DNA of 64,000 nt. Origin: Aquimarina sp. Aq78 (GTDB lineage Bacteria > Bacteroidota > Bacteroidia > Flavobacteriales > Flavobacteriaceae). The translations under genes and the position numbers were made by a program. Under the pieces are notes generated by a model, which was given only the letters and a program-made list of their open reading frames with translations, had not been told where the DNA came from and did no database searches. Below, in pieces: positions 1 through 7,674 of this stretch (the stretch's first letter is position 1; every line of letters starts with the position of its first letter). The DNA lies in the NCBI RefSeq assembly GCF_900299525.1, contig NZ_OMKA01000016.1, positions 1 through 64,000 of the forward strand, written 5' to 3'.

Positions 1-43
1 TGACATACTTAGTTACAAGAGTAGAATTAATAAAATAAAAGTA

Positions 44-110
44 GTTAACAATGTGTATAGTGCATAGCACCCTTCGGGATGCTACGACACCATACACGAA
101 ACGTTAGCAT
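44..110 (+). repeat. attC-like palindrome R0 (short class)
   Basis: A 67-bp imperfect palindrome. The left arm AACAATGTGTAT pairs with the right arm ATACACGAAACGTT, and an inner stem TGCATAGCA/TGCTACGACA has unpaired bases on one side, as attC hairpins do. It ends in GTTAGCAT, the outer tag of the gene that follows. The 43 bases to its left are the tail of an earlier cassette whose gene lies outside the window. Confidence 0.65.
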
Positions 111-126
111 TAATAAAAACAAAAAT

Positions 127-561
127 ATGTCATTTGATTGGCCATATCATCCTTTGTATGATAAGCTTTCTGAAAAAGCATCTTTACTTTTACCCAAAAT
201 AGGTTTTGAAAAGATTAAATCCAGGGACGGACAGATGTTATTTATATCTAAAGAAAAGGTATTAATCACAATTCAACACGGAGGATATGATATGCCTTAT
301 ATTTATATTGGTAATAAAAAGAACACGAAATTATTAAGTCCTAATTGTATCTTGGAATATTACTTAAATAAATCTACTCCAATTTTCAGAAAGTATTCTG
401 AATTGAAATCCTTCTATGATTTTGAATATGAATATGAATTTTTAAAAGAATATGTTGATGAGATTTTAAATATTCTCGAATTTCCAAAGTCATACTTGGA
501 ATGGGAAAAAACAAGGGATTACGAAACAATATTGGAATTAATAAGAAACCAAAACAACTAA
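127..561 (+). CDS. Hypothetical cassette protein, 144 aa
   Basis: I do not recognise this protein. It is soluble, rich in aromatic and charged residues, with no signal peptide or membrane segment; the size and acidic Tyr/Glu-rich composition recall small immunity-type proteins, but that is only an impression. The frame is open from 79, but that start lies inside palindrome R0, so the ATG at 127 (MSFDWPYHP) just after the palindrome is the likely start. The TAA stop shares its last base with the tag ATGCTAAC, which is the reverse complement of GTTAGCAT at 103-110. This makes it a one-gene cassette with almost no spare DNA. Confidence 0.7.
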   Translation: MSFDWPYHPLYDKLSEKASLLLPKIGFEKIKSRDGQMLFISKEKVLITIQHGGYDMPYIYIGNKKNTKLLSPNCILEYYLNKSTPIFRKYSELKSFYDFEYEYEFLKEYVDEILNILEFPKSYLEWEKTRDYETILELIRNQNN

Positions 562-734
562 TGCTAACAACATATATGTGATCATAGCAGCTAAGTGGTC
601 AATCGAATGGTTGTTGTATTTTTGGTAAGGCGCAATGCTTGCAGAAAGTAAAAGTTAGCAACCAATGCGTAGTTTTTGTCGAAATTAGGGTAACATTTTG
701 CCCTGCTACGACACATATATTAAACGTTATGTGC
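561..734 (+). repeat. attC-like palindrome R1 (long class A)
   Basis: Starts ATGCTAACAACATATATGTG and ends ACATATATTAAACGTTATGTGC. The terminal arms CATATATGTG and ACATATAT pair. An internal part (ATCATAGCAGC...CCCTGCTACGAC) is shared with the copies at 4,564 and 14,219. The left tag matches the gene before it and the right tag (GTTATGTG) the gene after it. Confidence 0.65.
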
Positions 735-814
735 AATCCTCAAAATTACAAACGAATTAATTCCTTAGAACAAGGAGTTAAAAGAAACTGAAAAATAAAA
801 ATATAATTGGCTTA

Positions 815-1261
815 ATGTTTATCAAGACACAAAAACTGTATTATGAAATATGCTTCGTTGACTGTATAGAAAGGTCTAGGGGGTTTACTATACCTAAGAA
901 TGGTTGTTTCTATGTTTTTGATTTCCATGCAATAGTTTATTTTGAAATAGATACTGGAAAAGTTATAGAAATAGAAGATGAATGGGAGTATGATTTAGAA
1001 AAATCAGTTATTATTTTAAACGGAGTAAAAATACCATTCATTGGATTTGAAGGAACTCCAATTTTGGAGAAACAAGGTGTTGGAAAATTAGAATTAAAAA
1101 ATAGTTCTATCAAGCTAATAAAAGAAGATGGTAATGTTGAAGTATGGAACTTAGAGAACTTTTCAGGAGACTGGGAACAAGTGACTTTTGATAGTTCAAG
1201 AAATGCATTTTTATTTGGGGCACCTTATGACTTTGACTATAGATATATTACTATTCCTTAG
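815..1261 (+). CDS. Hypothetical cassette protein, 148 aa
   Basis: No family recognised. It is an acidic, probably all-beta soluble protein (alternating hydrophobic strands, many Gly, aromatic C-terminus) without signal peptide or membrane segment. It begins about 80 bp after the right edge of R1 and ends about 50 bp before R2. The flanking tags GTTATGTG (726-733) and CACATAAC (1310-1317) are perfect reverse complements, so the gene and its spacers behave as one unit. Confidence 0.65.
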   Translation: MFIKTQKLYYEICFVDCIERSRGFTIPKNGCFYVFDFHAIVYFEIDTGKVIEIEDEWEYDLEKSVIILNGVKIPFIGFEGTPILEKQGVGKLELKNSSIKLIKEDGNVEVWNLENFSGDWEQVTFDSSRNAFLFGAPYDFDYRYITIP

Positions 1262-1309
1262 GGAAATAAGAAAAAACGACTTATCATATCAAACCCGTTA
1301 AATAGAAAA

Positions 1310-1507
1310 CACATAACAATGTATAAAAAAACATAGGGCTTTTGTGCTTAATCGAAAGGTCTGTGTTTATTTACAAGGTCGCCAAATATAAAATTTGGCA
1401 TTTATGAGAAAAAAATAAAAGCAAAATATTTATATCTGACTAAGTACCAATTCGAAACGTATCGCTTATCACCTGCCCTACGTTTCTTATACGAGACGTT
1501 AGCACCA
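1310..1507 (+). repeat. attC-like palindrome R2 (class B)
   Basis: Left edge CACATAACAATGTATAAA, right edge TTATACGAGACGTTAGCACC. It carries an inner hairpin GCCAAAT...ATTTGGC (1381-1400) that also occurs in R5, R8 and R9. Outer arms GTATAA/TTATAC pair. Confidence 0.65.
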
Positions 1508-1528
1508 ATTTGAAAACCGCACTCTGAA

Positions 1529-2389
1529 TTGATAAGACTTTCAACATTTGAGAATAGAAAATTTGACACTATTAAAAATATAAGTCAAGAAACTTTTGAC
1601 GAGATTCAACTCGATTCTGAAATAATAAAAGTTGCTTATACACAATTTGTTATTTTCAAAAACCTTCAAATGAACGGAAATGAATATTCGGAATTTTTAG
1701 AAAAAATATCGGATTTACATATTGGAACTGTTGATATTAAAAAAGCACATAGTCAAGAATTATTATTCCAAGGAAATAGAGTGATTCTGAATTTGCTATC
1801 TTCATTTAAGTTTTTTCTCGATAATGGAGAAGCACATCTAAAAAGAAAATACGGAAAAGACTCTGAAGAATCTAAAGAGTTTAGAGAACTTACAAGTAAT
1901 GAATTTGATAACGTTTTTGCATATCGCTTTTTAATAAAATTGAGGAATTATTCTCTTCATTTAGGTTTTCCGCTTCAAGGGTTAGAACTAAAAGCCGAAA
2001 AGAATATTGAAACACCAGTAAAAACGACTGGAAGTTTACAATTATCGATTGACCTCGATTTAATAAAGAAAGAGAAAAGTCTTTTAGGAAAAATTGTTTA
2101 TGATGATATAAAGAATCTAGAAGTAGATATTGATTTAAAACCTCTAATTGTGGATTTATCTACGTCTATACTAAAAATTCAAAAATTTATTTTCACTAAA
2201 CAAAAAGAAGAAATTGAAAATGCTATTTCTAATTTAGAAACTTTTGCTGGAAAATATAAGACCAAAACTAATGACATAAAAGTGTTTAACAATTTGGAGA
2301 GAAATGGAAATGAAGTAACTTTTAATGCTTACCATATTCCATTTGAAATAATAACTGAATTTAAACGATATATAAAAAACTGGTGCTAA
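1529..2389 (+). CDS. Hypothetical protein with possible HEPN-like Rx4H motif, 286 aa
   Basis: A mostly helical soluble protein of unknown family. At residues 139-144 it has R-N-Y-S-L-H followed by a Gly-Phe-Pro, an Rx4H arrangement like the catalytic motif of HEPN nucleases; a long charged helical stretch precedes it. HEPN membership is a suggestion from this motif only. No ATG fits the N-terminus: TTG at 1529 is the best start, and the first internal Met is residue 48. The last codons TGG TGC TAA lie in the left tag of R3, and GTTAGCACC (1498-1506) matches GGTGCTAAC (2382-2390) perfectly. Confidence 0.65.
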   Translation: MIRLSTFENRKFDTIKNISQETFDEIQLDSEIIKVAYTQFVIFKNLQMNGNEYSEFLEKISDLHIGTVDIKKAHSQELLFQGNRVILNLLSSFKFFLDNGEAHLKRKYGKDSEESKEFRELTSNEFDNVFAYRFLIKLRNYSLHLGFPLQGLELKAEKNIETPVKTTGSLQLSIDLDLIKKEKSLLGKIVYDDIKNLEVDIDLKPLIVDLSTSILKIQKFIFTKQKEEIENAISNLETFAGKYKTKTNDIKVFNNLERNGNEVTFNAYHIPFEIITEFKRYIKNWC

Positions 2390-2518
2390 CAACGTGTATA
2401 ATTCATTTGCTTAAGGATTTATTCCTTCGGAAAAATCTCGCAGACAATTAACTTCAAGTATTTTAATTATTTTTACGCTAAAATTACGCAACTAACCATA
2501 CACAAATACGTTAGCCAC
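2382..2518 (+). repeat. attC-like palindrome R3 (class C)
   Basis: Left edge GGTGCTAACAACGTGTATAA, right edge ACCATACACAAATACGTTAGCCAC. Arms GTGTAT/ATACAC pair. The interior resembles R7 (ATTCATT...GCAACNAACCATACAC). The element contains the stop codon of the upstream gene. Confidence 0.65.
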
Positions 2519-2533
2519 AATGTAGACCAATCA

Positions 2534-3187
2534 ATGAGCAAAAGAATAATAACGATAATGATTTTGACTTCAATATTAAATTTCTTTGGTTGTAAAGGAA
2601 AGAATGAACCTGAACCTAAAAAAGATGCTGAGTTTGAGCAGTTTCTTGAACAGTCCAAAAACAGTATTGATGAATTCAAAAATCGGAAAATCTATAAGGA
2701 ATTGACAGATGAAATTTTGGACTCAATTTCTGATGACAAGCTTGAACAAGCAATTTTTGACAACATTTATGAGATTATCGGAGACGACTATGAAAACGAA
2801 TTAAATAATGTGAAAAAACTTTCGAAAGGACAGCAAGCCTTCTTCTCGACTTGGATAATCGAAGGAGAAGTCAATAATGGTGGATTTAACCAATTCTATT
2901 TTAATTCGAGCGGACAATATGCGGAAATGGCGGAAGTCGGATTCATGACAATTGGAGCAGAAAAGTTTTCAGAATTAACTAAACGAGCGAATAAAATTTA
3001 TTCGGAAAATAAGGAACGACTTGAGGAATTTGACGATGGAACAATGGAAAGTTTTAGCGAATCTTATAAAGACAATCCACTAAATGATTTGGACACTGAA
3101 TTTTATAACCTTTATGATACCGAGAAAATTGGAGAACTAAGAATAAAGTACATTAGAGAAAACAAAAACGAATTTATAACAGAATAA
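2534..3187 (+). CDS. DUF4375 (DMP19-like) lipoprotein, 217 aa
   Basis: The N-terminus is a lipoprotein signal with the modified Cys at residue 20 (LNFFGC). A charged linker follows, then a helical domain at about residues 92-200 with the DUF4375 hallmark N-G-G-F-N-Q-F-Y-x-N-S-x-G (115-127). The family includes the Neisseria DNA-mimic DMP19, but most members have no known function, and an exported lipoprotein cannot act on cytoplasmic DNA. The flanking tags GTTAGCCAC (2510-2518) and GTGGCTAAC (3196-3204) match perfectly, making it a single-gene cassette. Confidence 0.75.
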   Translation: MSKRIITIMILTSILNFFGCKGKNEPEPKKDAEFEQFLEQSKNSIDEFKNRKIYKELTDEILDSISDDKLEQAIFDNIYEIIGDDYENELNNVKKLSKGQQAFFSTWIIEGEVNNGGFNQFYFNSSGQYAEMAEVGFMTIGAEKFSELTKRANKIYSENKERLEEFDDGTMESFSESYKDNPLNDLDTEFYNLYDTEKIGELRIKYIRENKNEFITE

Positions 3188-3195
3188 AAAACAAA

Positions 3196-3265
3196 GTGGC
3201 TAACAATGGGTATAGTTCATAGCGGCTTTCAGCGCGCTACGCACCATACCCGAGACGTTGTGTGT
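3196..3265 (+). repeat. attC-like palindrome R4 (short class)
   Basis: A 70-bp palindrome, GTGGCTAACAATGGGTATAG ... CACCATACCCGAGACGTTGTGTGT. Arms GGGTAT/ATACCC pair where R0 has GTGTAT/ATACAC, a compensatory difference. The inner TTCATAGCGGC/GCGCGCTACG stem resembles R0. Confidence 0.7.
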
Positions 3266-3297
3266 AATGCGAAACAAACCTTTGAACTTAAAATTAA

Positions 3298-3834
3298 TTG
3301 AAGAACAGAATTTATAATTTAGGAAAGAAAGCCCTAACTATTTGGGGAGGAATATCATTAATTGGACTAATTCTGATTTTATGTTATTTCGCTTATTCAT
3401 CATCATTCGGAAATAAAACTATTGAAAACAAAGCAACGAAATCTGATGTTAGATTTGTATTAAATTGGTGCGGACTTGGAGACGAAAGAATCGAAAAAGT
3501 AACGAATAGTTATGAATCTGGTCGCTCCTTTACTGGTGATTATCTTGATGCATATGGAATTGACATATCGAAAGTGACAATTGACGAGCTGAAAAATAAA
3601 AAAGGATTTTATAGATTAGATAGTTTGCCAGAAGTTTTGGATGATGCAGTAAAAATGATAAGCGGATGGCAATATGAAATTCCTTGGTTTCCGAAATTAG
3701 AAAATTTACAAAAAGAAGATGTTTATGTCTATCCTTGGAGTATTTATTGCAATGGAATTGACCCAACTGGAGCGGAATTAATTTTTGTAGTGCCGAAAGA
3801 TAAAAAAGTATATTACATCGGAACAAAAATGTGA
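3298..3834 (+). CDS. Hypothetical single-pass membrane protein, 178 aa
   Basis: One hydrophobic segment at about residues 14-34 (WGGISLIGLILILCYFAY) anchors a soluble C-terminal domain of about 140 residues, probably periplasmic. No family recognised. The start is TTG at 3298; the ATG at 3267 is in another frame and soon stops. The tags GTTGTGTGT (3257-3265) and ACACACAAC (3844-3852) match perfectly. Confidence 0.65.
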   Translation: MKNRIYNLGKKALTIWGGISLIGLILILCYFAYSSSFGNKTIENKATKSDVRFVLNWCGLGDERIEKVTNSYESGRSFTGDYLDAYGIDISKVTIDELKNKKGFYRLDSLPEVLDDAVKMISGWQYEIPWFPKLENLQKEDVYVYPWSIYCNGIDPTGAELIFVVPKDKKVYYIGTKM

Positions 3835-3843
3835 GAAAGCACT

Positions 3844-4049
3844 ACACACAACAATGTATAAAAAAAATAGGACAATAAGTGCCTAACCGAAAGGTCTTTA
3901 TCTATTTGCCAAGTCACCAAATTTTTAAATTTGGTATATTTAAAATGAGAAAAAAATAAATAACAAAATTTAAAATTCGGCTCTGTGTTAAACTGAAAAG
4001 TTAGTGTCTTTTTGCATGCTACATTTCATACACAATACCGTTGTACAAC
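3844..4049 (+). repeat. attC-like palindrome R5 (class B)
   Basis: Left edge ACACACAACAATGTATAAA, right edge CATACACAATACCGTTGTACAAC. It shares the CCAAAT...ATTTGG inner hairpin and the GAGAAAAAAATAA stretch with R2, but its right third is diverged. The right tag GTTGTACAAC is itself palindromic. Confidence 0.6.
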
Positions 4050-4051
4050 AT

Positions 4052-4561
4052 ATGAAAAAAGTATTGACTACAATATTATTCATTTTCCTTTCTTTATCGT
4101 TAAAAGCGCAAGAAAATCCTTTGCTTAAGCAATTATCTGAACTAGAAGGATCGGAAAAACAAGTAAATCATATCCTAAATCTAAAAGTTGCGGAATTAAA
4201 AGAAAATAAAGTAATAGTTGAACTTAAAGAGAAATTAAATTCTGACCTTAATTCTGTCATTTCTTGCGTAATACCTTATAAATTAAGCGAAAGTTTAAAT
4301 TTGACGGATATGGAAAAGCAAGAATTGAAAAAACGCATAGCAAAAATAGCCGACAAGTTTTCTGAATCTGAATACTACATGTTTTTTGAATTTTCTGGTG
4401 GATATGCTCCAATTTTTGGAGTTAACGTAAAAACTGTTAATAACAAAGAAACAGTAATTGTAATGCTTGGTGGAGATTGTACAAAAGACAAAACCGAATT
4501 AAAAGCAGAAGAAATTTATACTGTATTTAATGACAGAATGGATGAATTAATGAACAAGTAA
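4052..4561 (+). CDS. Hypothetical secreted protein, 169 aa
   Basis: Signal peptide at residues 1-20 (LSLSLKAQ, cleavage before Glu), then a Lys/Glu-rich helical segment and a C-terminal domain with a Gly-rich stretch. Family unknown. The frame is open from 4004, but that start lies in R5; the ATG at 4052 directly after the tag restores a normal signal peptide. The gene is flanked on both sides by GTTGTACAAC (4040-4049, 4564-4573), consistent with the tag rule because this tag is its own reverse complement. Confidence 0.65.
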   Translation: MKKVLTTILFIFLSLSLKAQENPLLKQLSELEGSEKQVNHILNLKVAELKENKVIVELKEKLNSDLNSVISCVIPYKLSESLNLTDMEKQELKKRIAKIADKFSESEYYMFFEFSGGYAPIFGVNVKTVNNKETVIVMLGGDCTKDKTELKAEEIYTVFNDRMDELMNK

Positions 4562-4563
4562 AC

Positions 4564-4737
4564 GTTGTACAACAACATATATGTGATCATAGCAGCTAAG
4601 TCATGAATCGATTGGTTCTTGTATATTTATGATGGCGCAATGCTTGCTGAAAGTAAAAGTTAACAATCAATGCGCAGAAAAGCCAAAAGCAAGGTAACAT
4701 TTTACCCTGCTACGACACATATATTAAACGTTGGTAT
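4564..4737 (+). repeat. attC-like palindrome R6 (long class A)
   Basis: Closely similar to R1: CAACATATATGTGATCATAG at the left and GCTACGACACATATATTAAA at the right, then CGTTGGTATT. The conserved middle includes GGCGCAATGCTTGC and GTAACATTTTACCCTGC. The two copies 4 kb apart differ mainly in the loop and outer tags. Confidence 0.65.
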
Positions 4738-4824
4738 TCATTTACAAATCCCAGTCTAAAGTCAAAATTATGAGAATATTACAGAAAGATAATTCAAAAA
4801 AAACTTTAAAACCGCAATGCGATA

Positions 4825-5952
4825 ATGACATTTAATACTATTGAATTATTAAGCATTTTTTCTGTCTTTTTGTTCTTATTTTTTGCAGGATATTTACTCT
4901 CTCTAAAAACAAATAAAAAGCTGAGTAATTTACTATTTGCAGTTTATTTAATTGTTATTGCTTTAGATCTAACTGCATTTTTTTATCCGAAATTCATAAC
5001 ACTATCTTATACTGCTGAAATGCTTAGAATGGAAGTATTAGCCGGTTTAAAATCCCCTATACTGTACCTATATATACTTTCAGTATTATATGATAATTTT
5101 AAACTTAAAACCAAATATATACTGTTTTTCGTACCCCTTTTTATTAATTTAGTGGTATTATTTCCTGCTTTTTTTAATATTAATATACATCAACAAAAAT
5201 TATTTTTTGAAAATTACTCTGACCAACCAGCAGTACTTTTTACTACTTTTTTTGGCTACGCAGTGGGTTATACTTTTTTATTTCTTGAAGTATATCAAGT
5301 TATACGCTATCGCAACATTGTAAAACAAAATTACTCTAACTCGAACGCTCTAATAAATTATACATGGTTAAAACAATTTTTAATTATTGATATTATTATA
5401 GCAACTATAACATTCGCAAAAAGTATTCAACGACATACTTACAATAACATTGACACAATGGACAATTTGCGTATTATAATGTTGCTTTTAAGTGTAGCTT
5501 TTATTTCATGGTTATTTAGCAAAGCGCTTTTTGCTCCTAAAATATTTCAAGGCATAGAAGCAAGTCTATTTCCAATTAAAGAAAAAATAAACAGAATTGA
5601 AGATCCACGTATTGAAAAAATAAATCAATTTATGCAAGATGAAGAGCCATATTTAGATGCGTCCTTAACACTTCAAAAATTAGCAAATCATTTAAATATT
5701 CCTTCACGAGAATTATCTGTTTTAATAAATCAACATATGAGTAAACATTTTTTTGATTTTGTAAATGAATATAGAATAAAAAAGGCGATGAAAATATTAA
5801 GAGATACATCATTTAAAAAAAATACAATTCAAGAAATCATGTATGATGTAGGCTTCAATTCAAAAACTCCCTTTAATACTGCGTTCAAAAAGCAGACAAA
5901 CTTAACACCTTCCCAATACAGAAAAACAGCTAAAAATCAGTTACTTGCATAA
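4825..5952 (+). CDS. Membrane-anchored AraC-family transcriptional regulator, 375 aa
   Basis: The first ~240 residues hold six or seven hydrophobic segments, and the last ~100 form an AraC-type double helix-turn-helix (LQKLANHLNIPSRELS, then the QEIMYDVGFNSKTPFNTAFK signature and a terminal SQYRK). This 7TM-AraC architecture is common in Bacteroidota and is thought to sense envelope or extracellular signals. It lies directly upstream of, and co-oriented with, two serine beta-lactamase-like genes that share an upstream motif, so it is a likely regulator of them. With those two genes it occupies an unusually long (4.5 kb) stretch between R6 and R7. Confidence 0.8.
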   Translation: MTFNTIELLSIFSVFLFLFFAGYLLSLKTNKKLSNLLFAVYLIVIALDLTAFFYPKFITLSYTAEMLRMEVLAGLKSPILYLYILSVLYDNFKLKTKYILFFVPLFINLVVLFPAFFNINIHQQKLFFENYSDQPAVLFTTFFGYAVGYTFLFLEVYQVIRYRNIVKQNYSNSNALINYTWLKQFLIIDIIIATITFAKSIQRHTYNNIDTMDNLRIIMLLLSVAFISWLFSKALFAPKIFQGIEASLFPIKEKINRIEDPRIEKINQFMQDEEPYLDASLTLQKLANHLNIPSRELSVLINQHMSKHFFDFVNEYRIKKAMKILRDTSFKKNTIQEIMYDVGFNSKTPFNTAFKKQTNLTPSQYRKTAKNQLLA

Positions 5953-5968
5953 AGCAGTGCTAATTCCT

Positions 5969-5989
5969 ACTAAAGTAGAACGTTCTTTT
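5969..5989 (+). promoter_or_regulatory. Shared upstream motif 1 (putative AraC site)
   Basis: The 21 bp starting ACTAAAGTAGAACGTTCTTT recur with two differences at 7603-7623. Each copy lies 50-70 bp upstream of a beta-lactamase-like start codon, followed by a similar TAnCACYTTTGTA block that may be the promoter -7 region. A CTACT/AGTAG inverted repeat is embedded. Likely a binding site for the adjacent AraC regulator (inference). Confidence 0.45.
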
Positions 5990-6038
5990 TCACCCTAAAT
6001 AGCACTTTTGTATATCAAAATATAAAAATTCGGAATTC

Positions 6039-7523
6039 ATGAAAAAATGCTTTATGCTCTTAATATTCTTAACTCAAATAGCAGTATTTGGGCAATCAGT
6101 TAAAAACACTACAAAAAGGACAATAGATCAAAAATTAGATTACTTTTTAAAATTAGCTGATTCACTTCGCATTAAGACAAATACTCAAGGAGTTGGAATG
6201 GCAATCGTTTATGATGGCAAAATAATCTATCAAGGTGGTATTGGCTATCGTGATGCTGTTGAAAAAAAACCAGTTACAAAAAACACTTTATTTGCTATTG
6301 GTTCTGTAACAAAACCTATGACAGGAATTATTGCCTCTAAATTAGTTGAAAAAGGATTACTTGACTGGAATACCCCAATTAAAAAGTATTACCCTGAGTT
6401 TGCAGTGGCAGACAGTTATGTAACAAAGAATGCTACAATGATAGATTTATTTACACATACAACAGGTGTAGGTAGGTATGAATTGATGTATTATCAAAAC
6501 TCATTAATTACAAGAGATGAAATATTGTCGAAACTTCCACTCTTAGAATCAAAATCCTCATTTAGACAACAATATGGTTATAATAATTTTATGTATTTAG
6601 TTGCAGGCGTTGTAGAAGAAAAAGTGAGTGGAAAAAAATGGGAGAATCTTGTAAAAGAAGAACTCTTCAATCCCTTAAAAATGGAAACATCATTTACTGG
6701 ATTTAAAGATTTTATGGAATATAAAGAAAGGTCTAATGGCTATAAGCCAGATGGAATAACAGAAGTAGATTATCAAAATATTGACATCATTGCTCCAGCA
6801 GGTTCAATTTCATCTACACCTCATGATATGGCATTATGGATAAAAATGCTAGCAAATAAAGGTGCCGTTGATAATACTGATTTTTTAAATGAAAATCAAT
6901 TCAACTATGTAACAGGTCCTCACGCACCTTTTAAACCAACTCACTCTATATCAACATCTATTGGTTGGATAATGGGCTTTCAAAATGGTAAAAAATGGAT
7001 ACAAAAAGAGGGTGCAATAGATGGATTTAGAAGCAAAGTTACCATAGTGCCTGAAAAAAAGTTTGGTATTGTAATAATGACTAATAATTGGTCTAATTAT
7101 ATTTCATTAATTAATGATTATGCTACTGAAATTTTTGATGAAGATAATCACGTAAGAAATTATGAATTGGAAAAATCATTAGAATATAAAGAAGAGAAAA
7201 AGAAGAGAATTATTAGTAAAAAACAAATACCATTGCTACATGAAACCGATGAATATATAGGAAAATACCAAGATAAAACATATGGAAATATCACTATTTC
7301 AAAAAAGAACAAGAAACTACATTTTGAATTCAATGACTTTGAAAGTAAAATGGAACATATTGGGTTTAATAACTTCAAAGTAAAGCTTAAAATAAGTGGT
7401 TATAACGAAGTATATAAATTACATTTTCATACAGCAATAAATGGAGAAATTGATGCTATAGAAATTAATTTAGAGTCGAAAATGCCAATTTCTATCTTCA
7501 AGAAAATTAAAAAACCTCATTAG
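6039..7523 (+). CDS. Serine hydrolase, beta-lactamase/DD-peptidase-like, secreted, 494 aa
   Basis: Signal peptide 1-19 (IAVFGQ). The beta-lactamase (class C/penicillin-binding) fold covers about residues 35-370, with the nucleophile motif S89-V-T-K92, the Y181-N-N183 motif, and EGAIDGF at the position of the third (KTG/HxG) motif. A C-terminal ~100-residue domain with short beta strands resembles the DUF3471-type extension of such proteins. Members act on peptides, esters or peptidoglycan; true beta-lactamase activity cannot be read from sequence. It shares its upstream motif with the following paralog. Confidence 0.8.
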   Translation: MKKCFMLLIFLTQIAVFGQSVKNTTKRTIDQKLDYFLKLADSLRIKTNTQGVGMAIVYDGKIIYQGGIGYRDAVEKKPVTKNTLFAIGSVTKPMTGIIASKLVEKGLLDWNTPIKKYYPEFAVADSYVTKNATMIDLFTHTTGVGRYELMYYQNSLITRDEILSKLPLLESKSSFRQQYGYNNFMYLVAGVVEEKVSGKKWENLVKEELFNPLKMETSFTGFKDFMEYKERSNGYKPDGITEVDYQNIDIIAPAGSISSTPHDMALWIKMLANKGAVDNTDFLNENQFNYVTGPHAPFKPTHSISTSIGWIMGFQNGKKWIQKEGAIDGFRSKVTIVPEKKFGIVIMTNNWSNYISLINDYATEIFDEDNHVRNYELEKSLEYKEEKKKRIISKKQIPLLHETDEYIGKYQDKTYGNITISKKNKKLHFEFNDFESKMEHIGFNNFKVKLKISGYNEVYKLHFHTAINGEIDAIEINLESKMPISIFKKIKKPH

Positions 7524-7602
7524 ACTATGTAAATAGTTTCCTATCACCCAAAATCACGAATAACTGATAATCTAAAACTTGCACAAAGAAGTACCAATAC
7601 TT

Positions 7603-7623
7603 ACTAAAGTAGGACATTCTTTT
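7603..7623 (+). promoter_or_regulatory. Shared upstream motif 2 (putative AraC site)
   Basis: ACTAAAGTAGGACATTCTTT, the partner of 5969-5989. Similarity extends on both sides, including a downstream ACCACCTTTGTAG at 7634-7646. Conservation in otherwise diverged spacers suggests co-regulation of the two hydrolases. Confidence 0.45.
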
Positions 7624-7674
7624 GTATTCTAATTACCACCTTTGTAGTTCAATAAATCAAAAAACTTAAAACTC

